Both the position numbers and the translations under genes were made by a program. A stretch of DNA of 20,156 bases. Source: Candidatus Saccharimonadota bacterium (lineage in GTDB: Bacteria > Patescibacteriota > Saccharimonadia > Saccharimonadales > SZUA-47). Under the pieces are notes generated by a model. That model did not search any database. It had not been told where the DNA came from and worked only from the letters and a program-made list of their open reading frames with translations. The stretch is taken from assembly GCA_017993025.1 (NCBI GenBank), contig JAGONL010000009.1:1-20156 (forward strand), in the 5' to 3' direction. Shown one piece after another: positions 7,965 to 14,933 of this stretch (position 1 is its first letter; each line of letters begins with the position of its first letter).

Positions 7965-8495
7965 CTAGCTTTCGGTTGATTCAGGTTCTGCTGTTTCAGG
8001 TTCCGCAATTGGTTCTTCAGCTGTTGGCTCCTCAGATACTGTTTCGACAGCAACTTCTGCTGGTGTTTCATCGACTGGCGTAGCAACTTCTGCTTCTGTC
8101 TCTGGACTTTCGACTTTCGACTCTTCAGCTTGCGACTCTGCTACTGCTTCTTCCTTAGGCTCTTCGACTTTTTCCTCTACAGGTCTGTTTCTACGAAGTT
8201 TTTCAGTGTTCTTGATGTTTCGCTTTTTGCTATTATCTGAGGTAACTACCCAGGCTGGTAGTGTAATTTTCTCTGCCTGTAGCATTCTAACAACTCGTGG
8301 ACTAGGTTGTGCGCCGTTGTTTAAATATGCTTCAGTCTTTTCTTTGTCTAGTGTTATTGCTTTTGTGTGAGGATTAACATGTCCAAGGCGGGCGACAATT
8401 CGGCCACTAGTTGGTGTTAATCTTGAATCCTGAACAACAACTCGGAATTCTGGGTGACCTTTACGGCCAACTCTTTGCATACGGATAGCTAGCAT
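7965..8495 (-). CDS. rpsP: 30S ribosomal protein S16 with acidic C-terminal extension
   Basis: The first ~83 residues are a normal S16 (MLAIRMQRVGRKGHPEFRVV, then RLGHVNPHTK and a Gly-Ala-Gln-Pro-Ser turn). S16 helps assemble the 30S body. The protein then continues to 176 residues, about twice the usual length. A short basic stretch (KKRNIKNTEKLRRNRP near 91-106) is followed by about 65 residues made almost wholly of Glu, Ala, Pro, Val, Ser and Thr. The tail is read in one open frame without a break, so it is real and not a fusion artefact. It is the first gene of the rpsP-khpA unit; the Shine-Dalgarno is weak. Confidence 0.95.
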   Translation of the reverse strand: MLAIRMQRVGRKGHPEFRVVVQDSRLTPTSGRIVARLGHVNPHTKAITLDKEKTEAYLNNGAQPSPRVVRMLQAEKITLPAWVVTSDNSKKRNIKNTEKLRRNRPVEEKVEEPKEEAVAESQAEESKVESPETEAEVATPVDETPAEVAVETVSEEPTAEEPIAEPETAEPESTES

Positions 8496-8540
8496 GTGCT
8501 TGTAAGTACTCTCTTTCGCTTGGTTAATTTACTTTCATAC

Positions 8541-8569
8541 ATTGTACTAACAGATAGAGAAAAAGTCAA
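8541..8569 (-). promoter_or_regulatory. rpsP: rpsP operon promoter
   Basis: On the minus strand, TTGACT (8564-8569), a 17-base spacer, and TACAAT (8541-8546); each box has one mismatch. It lies about 45 bases upstream of the rpsP ATG and is the best candidate start for rpsP-khpA (and possibly trmD) transcription. Confidence 0.7.
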
Positions 8570-8595
8570 CAGCATTCACAAGGGGATAGGCTATA

Positions 8596-8609
8596 GGGTT
8601 TAGGGTTTA
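8596..8609. repeat. Heptamer tandem repeat GGGTTTA x2
   Basis: Two perfect GGGTTTA copies, with TATAGGG before and GGC after, in the 160-base gap between rnc and rpsP, upstream of the rpsP promoter. Confidence 0.6.
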
Positions 8610-8636
8610 GGCAAGAAGCTCTAAAATACAGATTAC

Positions 8637-8650
8637 TCTATCCTCTATCC
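8637..8650. repeat. Heptamer tandem repeat TCTATCC x2
   Basis: Two perfect TCTATCC copies immediately after the rnc stop. GGATAGG at 8584-8590 on the same strand is partly complementary, so a weak stem spanning the gap is possible. No poly-T tract marks it as an intrinsic terminator. Confidence 0.55.
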
Positions 8651-8655
8651 TAATT

Positions 8656-9354
8656 TTATGATTTATGCTCTCCAAGGGCTTTTTCTGCGGCAAAAACTTG
8701 TGCGTTTTGCTTACTTGGCCCGCTTCCTTCTGCGCGTAGATTACCATCCACAAATACCCCAACCCTAAATATTTTGTCGTGGTCAGGACCGTCTTCGCTA
8801 AGTACTTTGTACTGTGGAGTAAACCCTTCGTCACTCTGAACTACTTCTTGGTAACGGGATTTAGGGTCTTGCCAAGAACCGGATTTCAAAATCTCGTCAA
8901 AAGTTGTAAGCAGAGTATCCTCAATAAATTCTTTTGCTTTATCGTAGCCTTGGTCAAGATACAGTGCGCCCACTACTGCCTCGTAAGCATTTGCCAGTAT
9001 TTGCAGTCTTGCACGGTCAGAGCTTGCGCGCTTCTCACCCCTAGAAAGTCTAAGCAACGGTTCAAACTCATAGCGAGTAGCCGCCTCTCCGATACTTTCT
9101 GTTCTGACTAAACTAGAGCGCCAGTTAGTCAAAATACCTTCTGGGTCACTAAATTTGTCATACAAAAACCTAGTAGTTACAAGCTCTAGCACCGCATCAC
9201 CTAGAAATTCAAGTCGTTCATTGTGCTCTTTGGCGGTTTTTTTATGCTCGTTAACATAGCTTCTGTGAGTAAAAGCTGTAATTAAAAGCTGTAAATCGTT
9301 AAAAGTTGCTTTTAGCGTGCTCGTTGCAAAATCAGCATATTTAGTTGTATCCAT
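8656..9354 (-). CDS. rnc: Ribonuclease III
   Basis: A 232-residue double-strand-specific endonuclease for rRNA precursors and structured mRNA. The catalytic domain carries the signature HNERLEFLGDAVLEL (from about residue 44), with the conserved Glu and Asp metal ligands and a later NAYEAVVGALYLD segment. A dsRNA-binding domain follows from about 160 (DPKSRYQEVVQ ... GSGPSKQNAQVFAAEKAL). The ATG at 9354 is chosen. A longer reading from TTG at 9393 would add 13 residues encoded by the heptamer repeat at 9368-9390, and the family needs only about 20 residues before FTHRSY. The ATG has no Shine-Dalgarno. Nudix and rnc are on the same strand, 134 bases apart. Confidence 0.94.
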   Translation of the reverse strand: MDTTKYADFATSTLKATFNDLQLLITAFTHRSYVNEHKKTAKEHNERLEFLGDAVLELVTTRFLYDKFSDPEGILTNWRSSLVRTESIGEAATRYEFEPLLRLSRGEKRASSDRARLQILANAYEAVVGALYLDQGYDKAKEFIEDTLLTTFDEILKSGSWQDPKSRYQEVVQSDEGFTPQYKVLSEDGPDHDKIFRVGVFVDGNLRAEGSGPSKQNAQVFAAEKALGEHKS

Positions 9355-9367
9355 ATAATTGGTATAT

Positions 9368-9390
9368 CGTATTTCGTAGAACGTATTTCG
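9368..9390. repeat. Heptamer repeat CGTATTT / CGTAGAA / CGTATTT
   Basis: Three successive 7-base units beginning CGTA, the second diverged, directly upstream of the rnc ATG. The same CGTA-type heptamer recurs at 10058-10078. Confidence 0.6.
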
Positions 9391-9443
9391 CAAGGAACTT
9401 TAAAACTCCTATGGGATGTACGTTACACTAAACCGTCATTACT

Positions 9444-9459
9444 CCCTTATTCCCTTATT
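9444..9459. repeat. Octamer tandem repeat CCCTTATT x2
   Basis: Two perfect copies in the AT-rich gap between the Nudix gene and rnc. Its unit is eight bases, unlike the other repeats nearby. Confidence 0.5.
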
Positions 9460-9488
9460 AATTTATTATTTATCAAATTTTAGCTCCC

Positions 9489-9983
9489 CTATTTCCCTTG
9501 TCTAATCTTTTTAAGACCTAACAGAATAATCTTTCCAATATCTTCATACTCTATCTTTTCTAGAGCCTCGTTTGCTGGCAACCACTTAATGCCCTTCATC
9601 CACTCTTCTGGCTTGATATCATCTGTATCACCTTTAGCGGCAACAAGGAAAATGTCTGTTGTCATCAATACTAGACTTTGCTGTCTTCGATACTGAAAAT
9701 TGATTTTTCCCAACCAACCTTGCATTTCCATAACTTGCAGACCAGTTTCTTCGCGAATTTCACGCTCAGCCGTCTCTTTAGAAGTCTCGCCCTCTTCTAT
9801 ATGACCTTTAGGTATTGTCCAGCGGTCTTTAGCGTCTTGAATAAGCAATATCTCAACAGCTCCTTTTGCATTTCTGCGCCAGACTATACCGCCAGATGTA
9901 GGCTCTTTAACTACTTCAGAAATAGCCGGTCGTTTGCGCCGTACTATTTTTTTAAATGCACTTATAGGTTTAGGTCTTTTCAC
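9489..9983 (-). CDS. Nudix hydrolase
   Basis: A 164-residue protein with a complete Nudix box, GX5EX7REUXEEXGU, at 60-82 (GHIEEGETSKETAEREIREETGL). The box binds the metal that cleaves nucleoside-diphosphate-linked substrates. It is preceded by the typical strand SGGIVWRRNAKGAVEILLIQ (30-49) and WTIPKGH. The first 28 residues are strongly basic (KKIVRRKRP), which could mean RNA or nucleotide binding, and resemble an extra N-terminal extension. The substrate (diadenosine polyphosphate, 8-oxo-dGTP or RNA 5' ends) cannot be told. The start is GTG at 9983 with AGGGAGA about five bases upstream. It sits downstream of nusB, probably in the rpmF-nusB unit. Confidence 0.88.
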   Translation of the reverse strand: MKRPKPISAFKKIVRRKRPAISEVVKEPTSGGIVWRRNAKGAVEILLIQDAKDRWTIPKGHIEEGETSKETAEREIREETGLQVMEMQGWLGKINFQYRRQQSLVLMTTDIFLVAAKGDTDDIKPEEWMKGIKWLPANEALEKIEYEDIGKIILLGLKKIRQGK

Positions 9984-10023
9984 AATGTCTCCCTTTGGTA
10001 GACTGAATTATGATGTATGAGTG

Positions 10024-10060
10024 ACGAATTATGGTTTTGTGTGTATTTTTCATAATTCGT
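10024..10060. repeat. Inverted repeat between nusB and the Nudix gene
   Basis: ACGAATTATG (10024-10033) and CATAATTCGT (10051-10060) are perfect complements with a 17-base loop. The right arm runs into the heptamer repeat that follows. No T-run follows on the minus strand. Confidence 0.5.
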
Positions 10061-10078
10061 AATTCGTAATTCGTAATT
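10058..10078. repeat. Heptamer tandem repeat CGTAATT x3
   Basis: Three perfect copies of CGTAATT, preceded by CATAATT, just after the nusB stop. It is related to the CGTATTT units upstream of rnc. Confidence 0.65.
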
Positions 10079-10083
10079 CATTG

Positions 10084-10581
10084 TTATTTTTCAGTTTCCT
10101 TATTTTCTTTGAACGTTTTTCGTGGTTTTACACCTTTTGTTTTTGTTGTCTCTACTTTTCCTAGGTTTTTAGCAGCCGTTCCAAGAACTCCGTTGACGAA
10201 CTTGCTAGAATTATCTGCACCAAATCCCTTGGCAAGCTCTACTGCTTCGTTAATAACTACCTTAATTGGCACGCCTTCAAAGTTTTTCATCTCCCATACG
10301 CCCATACGCAAAATAACTCTATCTATCCTGGCAATTTGACTTAGTGGCCAGTCTGGAGCCAGGGGTTGAATAAATTCATCTAGGCTTTTACTGTCAGCAA
10401 TAACACCGTTAACAAGATTAATTACAAAATCTTTATCCTGCATCACTTCGCTATAACGAGCAATATTTCGCGCAAGCACAGCCTCTTTATCGAGATCTTT
10501 CTCGACGAGTTCTATCCGAAAGTCTAGCTCATACAGTGTCTGTAGTGCTACGATTCGACCAAGATGACGGTTTGAAGCCAC
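10084..10581 (-). CDS. nusB: Transcription antitermination factor NusB
   Basis: A 165-residue all-helical protein that pairs with S10 on boxA RNA for rRNA antitermination. Family marks: MASNRHLGRIVALQTLYELDF at the N-terminus (RxxALQxLY), the central PLSQIARIDRVILRMGVWEM, and the C-terminal PIKVVINEAVELAKGFGADNSSKFVNGVLG. The last 25 residues (ETTKTKGVKPRKTFKENKETEK) are a basic tail beyond the normal NusB end. The start is GTG at 10581, supported by GGGGAAGGA upstream. It follows rpmF by 56 bases on the same strand. Confidence 0.95.
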   Translation of the reverse strand: MASNRHLGRIVALQTLYELDFRIELVEKDLDKEAVLARNIARYSEVMQDKDFVINLVNGVIADSKSLDEFIQPLAPDWPLSQIARIDRVILRMGVWEMKNFEGVPIKVVINEAVELAKGFGADNSSKFVNGVLGTAAKNLGKVETTKTKGVKPRKTFKENKETEK

Positions 10582-10637
10582 GTGCTGTCCTTCCCCTTGT
10601 TGTTTGATTGCTATTTAGTTGTTAATTCGACTGCAAA

Positions 10638-10793
10638 CTATTTTGCAGCTGCTAGTTTTTTGCCTGATTGCTTTGTTGTTGTTCGTGCTTTAACAGGTGA
10701 TTTTGCGTTTACAGCACGTGCTAGTTTTAAAACTAAATGGCTACGACGCATTCCGGTTGCACGAGCACTGGTTCGCTTCTTTGGTTTTCCCAT
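10638..10793 (-). CDS. rpmF: 50S ribosomal protein L32 (short, cysteine-free)
   Basis: A 51-codon gene. The N-terminus MGKPKKRTSARATGMRRSH matches the L32 pattern PKxxTSxxRxxxRRSH. The C-terminal half (NAKSPVKARTTTKQSGKKLAAAK) is basic and has no cysteine, so the zinc ribbon of many L32 proteins is absent. The ATG at 10793 is preceded by GGAAGGAG about 10 bases upstream; the stop is TAG. It leads the rpmF-nusB-Nudix unit behind a consensus promoter, which fits strong expression of a ribosomal protein. Confidence 0.88.
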   Translation of the reverse strand: MGKPKKRTSARATGMRRSHLVLKLARAVNAKSPVKARTTTKQSGKKLAAAK

Positions 10794-10839
10794 GAGCTTT
10801 TAGCTCCTTCCTCTTTGATTATTTCAAACAATTAACACT

Positions 10840-10868
10840 ATTATACTGCTTGAGTCGTTAAATCTCAA
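10840..10868 (-). promoter_or_regulatory. rpmF: rpmF operon promoter
   Basis: On the minus strand, TTGAGA (10863-10868), exactly 17 bases, and a perfect TATAAT (10840-10845), followed by a leader of about 40 bases with GGAAGGAG. This is one of the two strongest promoters in the window. Confidence 0.8.
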
Positions 10869-10879
10869 ATAGATATGCT

Positions 10880-10920
10880 ACTTTTACTGCTACAAGGACT
10901 GTCCTCTCAATAGTAAAAGT
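10880..10920 (-). terminator. Stem-loop after leuS
   Basis: ACTTTTACT (10880-10888) and AGTAAAAGT (10912-10920) are complementary and enclose a second stem AGGAC/GTCCT (10895-10899, 10901-10905). It starts at the leuS stop codon and lies upstream of the rpmF promoter, where leuS transcription would be expected to end. No T-tract follows, so intrinsic termination is unproven. Confidence 0.4.
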
Positions 10921-13406
10921 TAGACAACTACGCTAACCAAACGTCCTTTGACGTAAATAACTTTTTTAAGGGGAGCACCGTTTAGATGTTTGACTACGTT
11001 TTCCTGCGAAACGGCCATAGCCTTAATAGACTCTTCAGAGGAGTCAGAAGAAACTGTTATTTCTGCCCGAACCTTACCGTTTACCTGAACAGCAAGCGTC
11101 AAACTATCCTGTACAAGATATTGTTCGTCAAGCACAGGCCAATGGTTAACATGTATAGAATCTTCGTGTCCTGATTGGTGCCACAGCTCTTCAGCAATGT
11201 GTGGGGCAAACGGCGCTACAAGTTGCAGTAAACTCTCTAGAGTAAATTTCCACTGTTCGGAGCTAAATTTGTCTATTTCTTTTAGCTTATACAAATCATT
11301 TGTAGACTCCATCATTGTAGAGATAGCAGTATTTAGCTTAACAGCCTCTATATCATCAGTGACCTTGCTTATAGCCTTGTGAATAGTCTGTAGAAGTTCT
11401 TTATCTTTTGTAGCCCCTTCTATCTTCTCTCTTCTGTCTTCTCCCTGCTCAAGAAACTCCTGAGTCAACACCCAAATACGATTTAAAAATCTATAGCAAC
11501 CTGGCACGCCATCGTCATTCCAAGGCGACTCAACGTCTGGTGGTGCCATGAACATTATGTAGGTTCTTAAGGCATCTGCACCATATCCGCTGTTAATAAC
11601 CGACAATGGGTCTACGCCGTTACCTTTGCTCTTGCTGAATGCGGTTCCGTCTGGAGCTAGAATCTTGGCATGGAAATACATCCTAGCAAATGGCTCTGGG
11701 TTATCAATTAAGCCAATTTTGTGGAAAAAGTGCGTGAAGAATCTGGCATAAAGTAGATGAGCTGTAGCATGGTCACCACCATTGTAAAAGTCTACTGGCA
11801 GCCAATGATTTGCACGTACTGGACTCCAAGCCTGCTCGCTGTTATTTGGGTCTGCATAGCGCAGTTGATACCAACTTGAACAAACGTAACCGTCCATCGT
11901 GTCTGTTTCACGCACTCCAGGGTTGCCACACTTTGGACAAGGTACATTTAACCATTCAGTAGCTTTAGCTAGTGGGCTACGTCCATCACCAACCGGTTTA
12001 TAATCTTCGAGCTCAGGCAAGACGACAGGCAGTTGATCTTCTGTAACAGGTACAGCACCACAATCCGCACAATGAATAATTGGTATTGGCGAACCCCAAT
12101 AACGTTGACGACTAATCAGCCAGTCCCGGACTTTGTAATTCACAACTGATTCAGCAAAGCCGTCAGAGACAAGTTTTTCTAAAATGCCGGTTCTTGCAAC
12201 TTCTAAATTTTGACCATCAAATTCACCAGAGTTCGACATTATGTATTTAGTTCTGTCCGGTTTAATATCTGCTCCGTAATTAACAAACTCGTTTTGGGTC
12301 GTTGTGTAGATAATTGGCAGATTATACTTAGTAGCAAATTCATAATCTCGCTCATCCTCACCCGGGACTGCCATGATTGCACCAGAACCATAACCCATAA
12401 GCACGTAGTCTGCTACCCAGATAGGTAGTTTGGAGCCGTTTATTGGATTTATTGCAAACAATCCTTCGACTTCTACGCCAGTTTTTACTTTTTCTTTTTC
12501 ACGGTCTAGGTCACTTTTGCGCAAAGCCTTTTGAACATAATCGTCAATTTCCTGGGCATTATCGGCGTGCTGTCCGTAGACAGAAACAAAAGGGTGTTCC
12601 GGGGCCAAAACCATAAAGGTAGCACCGTAGATAGTTTCGTGTGCAGTTGTGAAAACCGGTATTTGTTTGTCGTTAGCACCTAAGCCATCAAGTTTGAATG
12701 CTACTTCTGCTCCCTCACTGCGTCCTATCCAGTTTTTCTGTGCCGTTTTAACCCATGGAGTCCAGTTTAATTTATCTGTAGCTTCTAATATTTCATCGGC
12801 ATAGTCTGTGATTTTGAAAAACCATTGATTCAGACTTTTTTTCGTCACCATTGGGTCGTCTGCACCGTCATGACGCCAGCATTTACCAGCAATAACTTGC
12901 TCATCTGCCAACACGGTTTTACATTGGTCGCACCACCACTGCATCGATTCTTTTTGGTATGCCAAGCCGTTTTCATGTAATTTCAAAAAGCACCACTGTG
13001 TCCATTTGTAATAATCGGCATGTGACGTATCGATTTCTTTTAACCAATCCATACCAAAACCCATAGCACGGTACTGTTTGCGGTACATTTCAATGGCGTC
13101 ATCCGTAGTTTTGCGTGGACTTTGTCCGGTTTTAATAGCGTAATTTTCAGCAGGCAGACCAAAACTGTCAAATCCCACAGGAGAATAAGCCTCAAAGCCC
13201 TGCTGTCTCTTTGCGCGCAACAGTACATCTGGGAGTGTGAAGTTTTTAACATGCCCAACGTGGATTCCTGCTCCAGATGGGTAGTTGAACATACCAAAGC
13301 CAATATATTTTGGGCTTTCACTGTCTAAATCAGCAACATAGGTACCTTGGGTATCCCACCACTTCTGCCATTTAGGCTCAATATCTTTCGGATTATATCT
13401 CTGCAT
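10920..13406 (-). CDS. leuS: Leucyl-tRNA synthetase
   Basis: A class I synthetase of about 828 residues that charges tRNA-Leu. The HIGH motif is HVGH in YPSGAGIHVGHVKNF (about residue 50), and the KMSKS loop is FSKSKGNG within ILAPDGTAFSKSKGNGVDPL. The CP1 editing domain lies between. Zinc-type cysteines appear in HCADCG and in CPKCG ... YVCSSW. A C-terminal anticodon-binding region (ELWHQSG, then TLAVQVNGKVRAEI) completes the protein. The start at 13406 gives MQRYNPKDIEPKWQ, the usual family start. An in-frame ATG at 13418 would add four residues but overlaps a TATAAT box. No Shine-Dalgarno is seen for either. Confidence 0.96.
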   Translation of the reverse strand: MQRYNPKDIEPKWQKWWDTQGTYVADLDSESPKYIGFGMFNYPSGAGIHVGHVKNFTLPDVLLRAKRQQGFEAYSPVGFDSFGLPAENYAIKTGQSPRKTTDDAIEMYRKQYRAMGFGMDWLKEIDTSHADYYKWTQWCFLKLHENGLAYQKESMQWWCDQCKTVLADEQVIAGKCWRHDGADDPMVTKKSLNQWFFKITDYADEILEATDKLNWTPWVKTAQKNWIGRSEGAEVAFKLDGLGANDKQIPVFTTAHETIYGATFMVLAPEHPFVSVYGQHADNAQEIDDYVQKALRKSDLDREKEKVKTGVEVEGLFAINPINGSKLPIWVADYVLMGYGSGAIMAVPGEDERDYEFATKYNLPIIYTTTQNEFVNYGADIKPDRTKYIMSNSGEFDGQNLEVARTGILEKLVSDGFAESVVNYKVRDWLISRQRYWGSPIPIIHCADCGAVPVTEDQLPVVLPELEDYKPVGDGRSPLAKATEWLNVPCPKCGNPGVRETDTMDGYVCSSWYQLRYADPNNSEQAWSPVRANHWLPVDFYNGGDHATAHLLYARFFTHFFHKIGLIDNPEPFARMYFHAKILAPDGTAFSKSKGNGVDPLSVINSGYGADALRTYIMFMAPPDVESPWNDDGVPGCYRFLNRIWVLTQEFLEQGEDRREKIEGATKDKELLQTIHKAISKVTDDIEAVKLNTAISTMMESTNDLYKLKEIDKFSSEQWKFTLESLLQLVAPFAPHIAEELWHQSGHEDSIHVNHWPVLDEQYLVQDSLTLAVQVNGKVRAEITVSSDSSEESIKAMAVSQENVVKHLNGAPLKKVIYVKGRLVSVVV

Positions 13407-13416
13407 AATTACTATC

Positions 13417-13422
13417 ATTATA
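13417..13422 (-). promoter_or_regulatory. leuS: Candidate -10 box for leuS
   Basis: A perfect TATAAT on the minus strand, 10 bases before the ATG at 13406, in the 21-33-base gap after the upstream gene. No good -35 box is visible. If used, transcription would start within about four bases of the start codon, giving a nearly leaderless mRNA. Confidence 0.4.
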
Positions 13423-13439
13423 CCTAAATATATAACATT

Positions 13440-14342
13440 TTAATCTTCGGTTTTTTCAAATTGCTTATCGGTTCGTATGTATTTCGAGCCCTTTCCCGGA
13501 GCCTCATCAAGATAGCCACCCTCTACCAACAACCCAATAGCTACAAATAGTCTGTCGTCAGCCTTTAAACCAATTCTGTAATTTGGGAAAAGTCCGTCAA
13601 TAGTAAAAAGATCCCCTTCTCTTAACTCTCTGACTTTTAAACCAAAATCACGTATAGCAGTTTCTTCGGGTAGCTTTGGTCTTTCGTCTACTTCATCAAT
13701 TTTATTTATTGGACTTCTAGGAACGCTAAAAACAACTTCTGTAATATTTTGCGTGCCGGTCGTTTCTACAATTGAACTAGTCGCTTCTGCCGGTGTCGTA
13801 GAATCTTCAAGAACAGCGACAGGGACCGGGTGCATTTTATTATATGCCAGCTCAAAAAAACCTGCATAGATTTTATGTAAATCTTTCAAGTCAGGATTAA
13901 GTATGAAAAAGTCCTCAATCTTGCGTAACCCAAAATCCGCATCTGCAACATTTCCTAATAACATTAATCTCATCTGTTCACCCCGACCTAACAATATCGT
14001 GTTGTATCTAAAAGCACTGTCAAGGTCACTAATTAGCGAACCGGCAGTTTTTAAAACTTCTTCCCCGAATTCCTTTTTCCTAATCAGTGGGTTCCTTTTT
14101 GCTCCAAATGTATGTGCTATTCCATCCACTTCTATAATTTGTTCTGCTAGCTCCGGTATTAGTAGTGGCTTATCGATATTCCTAGCTAGTGCCAGAAAAC
14201 ATATTGCCTGCTCGGGAGTATGCACACCACTCAGACTCCTATCTATTTCAACAGTCCAATTAGGCAAAACACTAGCCACTAAAAGTTTATTTTCAGGTAA
14301 TACAAGATGAGTTTCAACATTAAATATTTCTTCCGCAATCAT
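13440..14342 (-). CDS. Hypothetical protein, 300 aa
   Basis: I do not recognise the family. There is no signal peptide or membrane segment. By eye it has an alpha-rich N-terminal part to about residue 165, a low-complexity Thr/Ser/Val linker near 176-200, and a C-terminal part near 235-295 (REGDLFTIDGLFPNYRIG ... GLLVEGGYLDEAPGKGSKYIRT). That last part could be a small beta-rich or winged-helix-like domain, but this is only an impression. No catalytic motif is visible. It lies between the VanX-like gene and leuS on the same strand and ends 33 bases before the leuS start, with a 73-base gap upstream. A regulatory role is possible but unsupported. Confidence 0.72.
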   Translation of the reverse strand: MIAEEIFNVETHLVLPENKLLVASVLPNWTVEIDRSLSGVHTPEQAICFLALARNIDKPLLIPELAEQIIEVDGIAHTFGAKRNPLIRKKEFGEEVLKTAGSLISDLDSAFRYNTILLGRGEQMRLMLLGNVADADFGLRKIEDFFILNPDLKDLHKIYAGFFELAYNKMHPVPVAVLEDSTTPAEATSSIVETTGTQNITEVVFSVPRSPINKIDEVDERPKLPEETAIRDFGLKVRELREGDLFTIDGLFPNYRIGLKADDRLFVAIGLLVEGGYLDEAPGKGSKYIRTDKQFEKTED

Positions 14343-14415
14343 ATTTTTATACTACCAGCGATTCAAGATATAACCATGAGCAAGACCAATCAACATCAAG
14401 CTGTATATTCATCAT

Positions 14416-14916
14416 TTATGAATGTTTGAAATTAAAATGCCACCATTCGTACTTATCTTGCTCAAATCCGTTACTTTCCATTGCGCCTTTTAAAATTTTT
14501 CTATTATTCTTTGATAGCTGTGTAATATTTTGCGCAGTACTGAAAGCATTTGGTGAAAAATCATCAAAATCCGTACCCATATCTGAAAACACGCCGTTCA
14601 TATCCGCTAAACTAACATCTATTGCCAGCCCCTTACAGTGGTGAGAGTCACGTGCCACAAAATTGTCGTCAGAACATACGAGACGTAATTCACTCTGTGT
14701 CGCCTTTGTTCTATAGCTGTCCCAAACTACAAGTTTATACCCCGCAAGATAAAGTTTATCGACTGCTAGGAGCAGTTTATTTCCGGCATTTTCAGTCAAA
14801 TATACTTCTTTAATATTACTGATTATCTTTTTTGTAATGTTGTTGGTTGTGCAGTAGCGTAAGTCTAAAATTACTCGCGGGTCATCAATTCTAACAAGTG
14901 CGGTTGTTTGTTCCAT
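14416..14916 (-). CDS. D-alanyl-D-alanine dipeptidase, VanX/DdpX-like (peptidase M15D)
   Basis: A 166-residue zinc peptidase that hydrolyses the dipeptide D-Ala-D-Ala. Motifs: LDLRYCTTNN at 18-26; SYRT with the substrate-binding Arg69; the zinc site SHHCKGLAIDVSL with His93 and Asp100 in the SxHxxGxAxD pattern; FDDFSP; NNR; and EWWHF with catalytic Glu157 and zinc ligand His160. No signal peptide is seen, so it should be cytoplasmic like VanX. The ATG at 14916 is chosen because AGGA lies eight bases upstream and the conserved protein begins there; a longer frame from 14994 would read into the end of ddl. It is 17 bases downstream of ddl and surely co-transcribed with it. Confidence 0.88.
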   Translation of the reverse strand: MEQTTALVRIDDPRVILDLRYCTTNNITKKIISNIKEVYLTENAGNKLLLAVDKLYLAGYKLVVWDSYRTKATQSELRLVCSDDNFVARDSHHCKGLAIDVSLADMNGVFSDMGTDFDDFSPNAFSTAQNITQLSKNNRKILKGAMESNGFEQDKYEWWHFNFKHS

Positions 14917-14933
14917 GACAAATATCCTATGAG

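Noticed and set aside
9355..9393. Longer rnc start at TTG 9393
   Set aside because: The extra 13 codons are heptamer repeat sequence, and the ATG at 9354 already gives the normal family N-terminus, although AGGAG lies 12 bases before the TTG.
10054..10080. CRISPR-like array
   Set aside because: The units are seven bases and contiguous, with no spacers and no cas genes.
13903..14310. 135-codon plus-strand reading frame
   Set aside because: Antisense shadow of the 300-residue gene, with no family resemblance or ribosome site.
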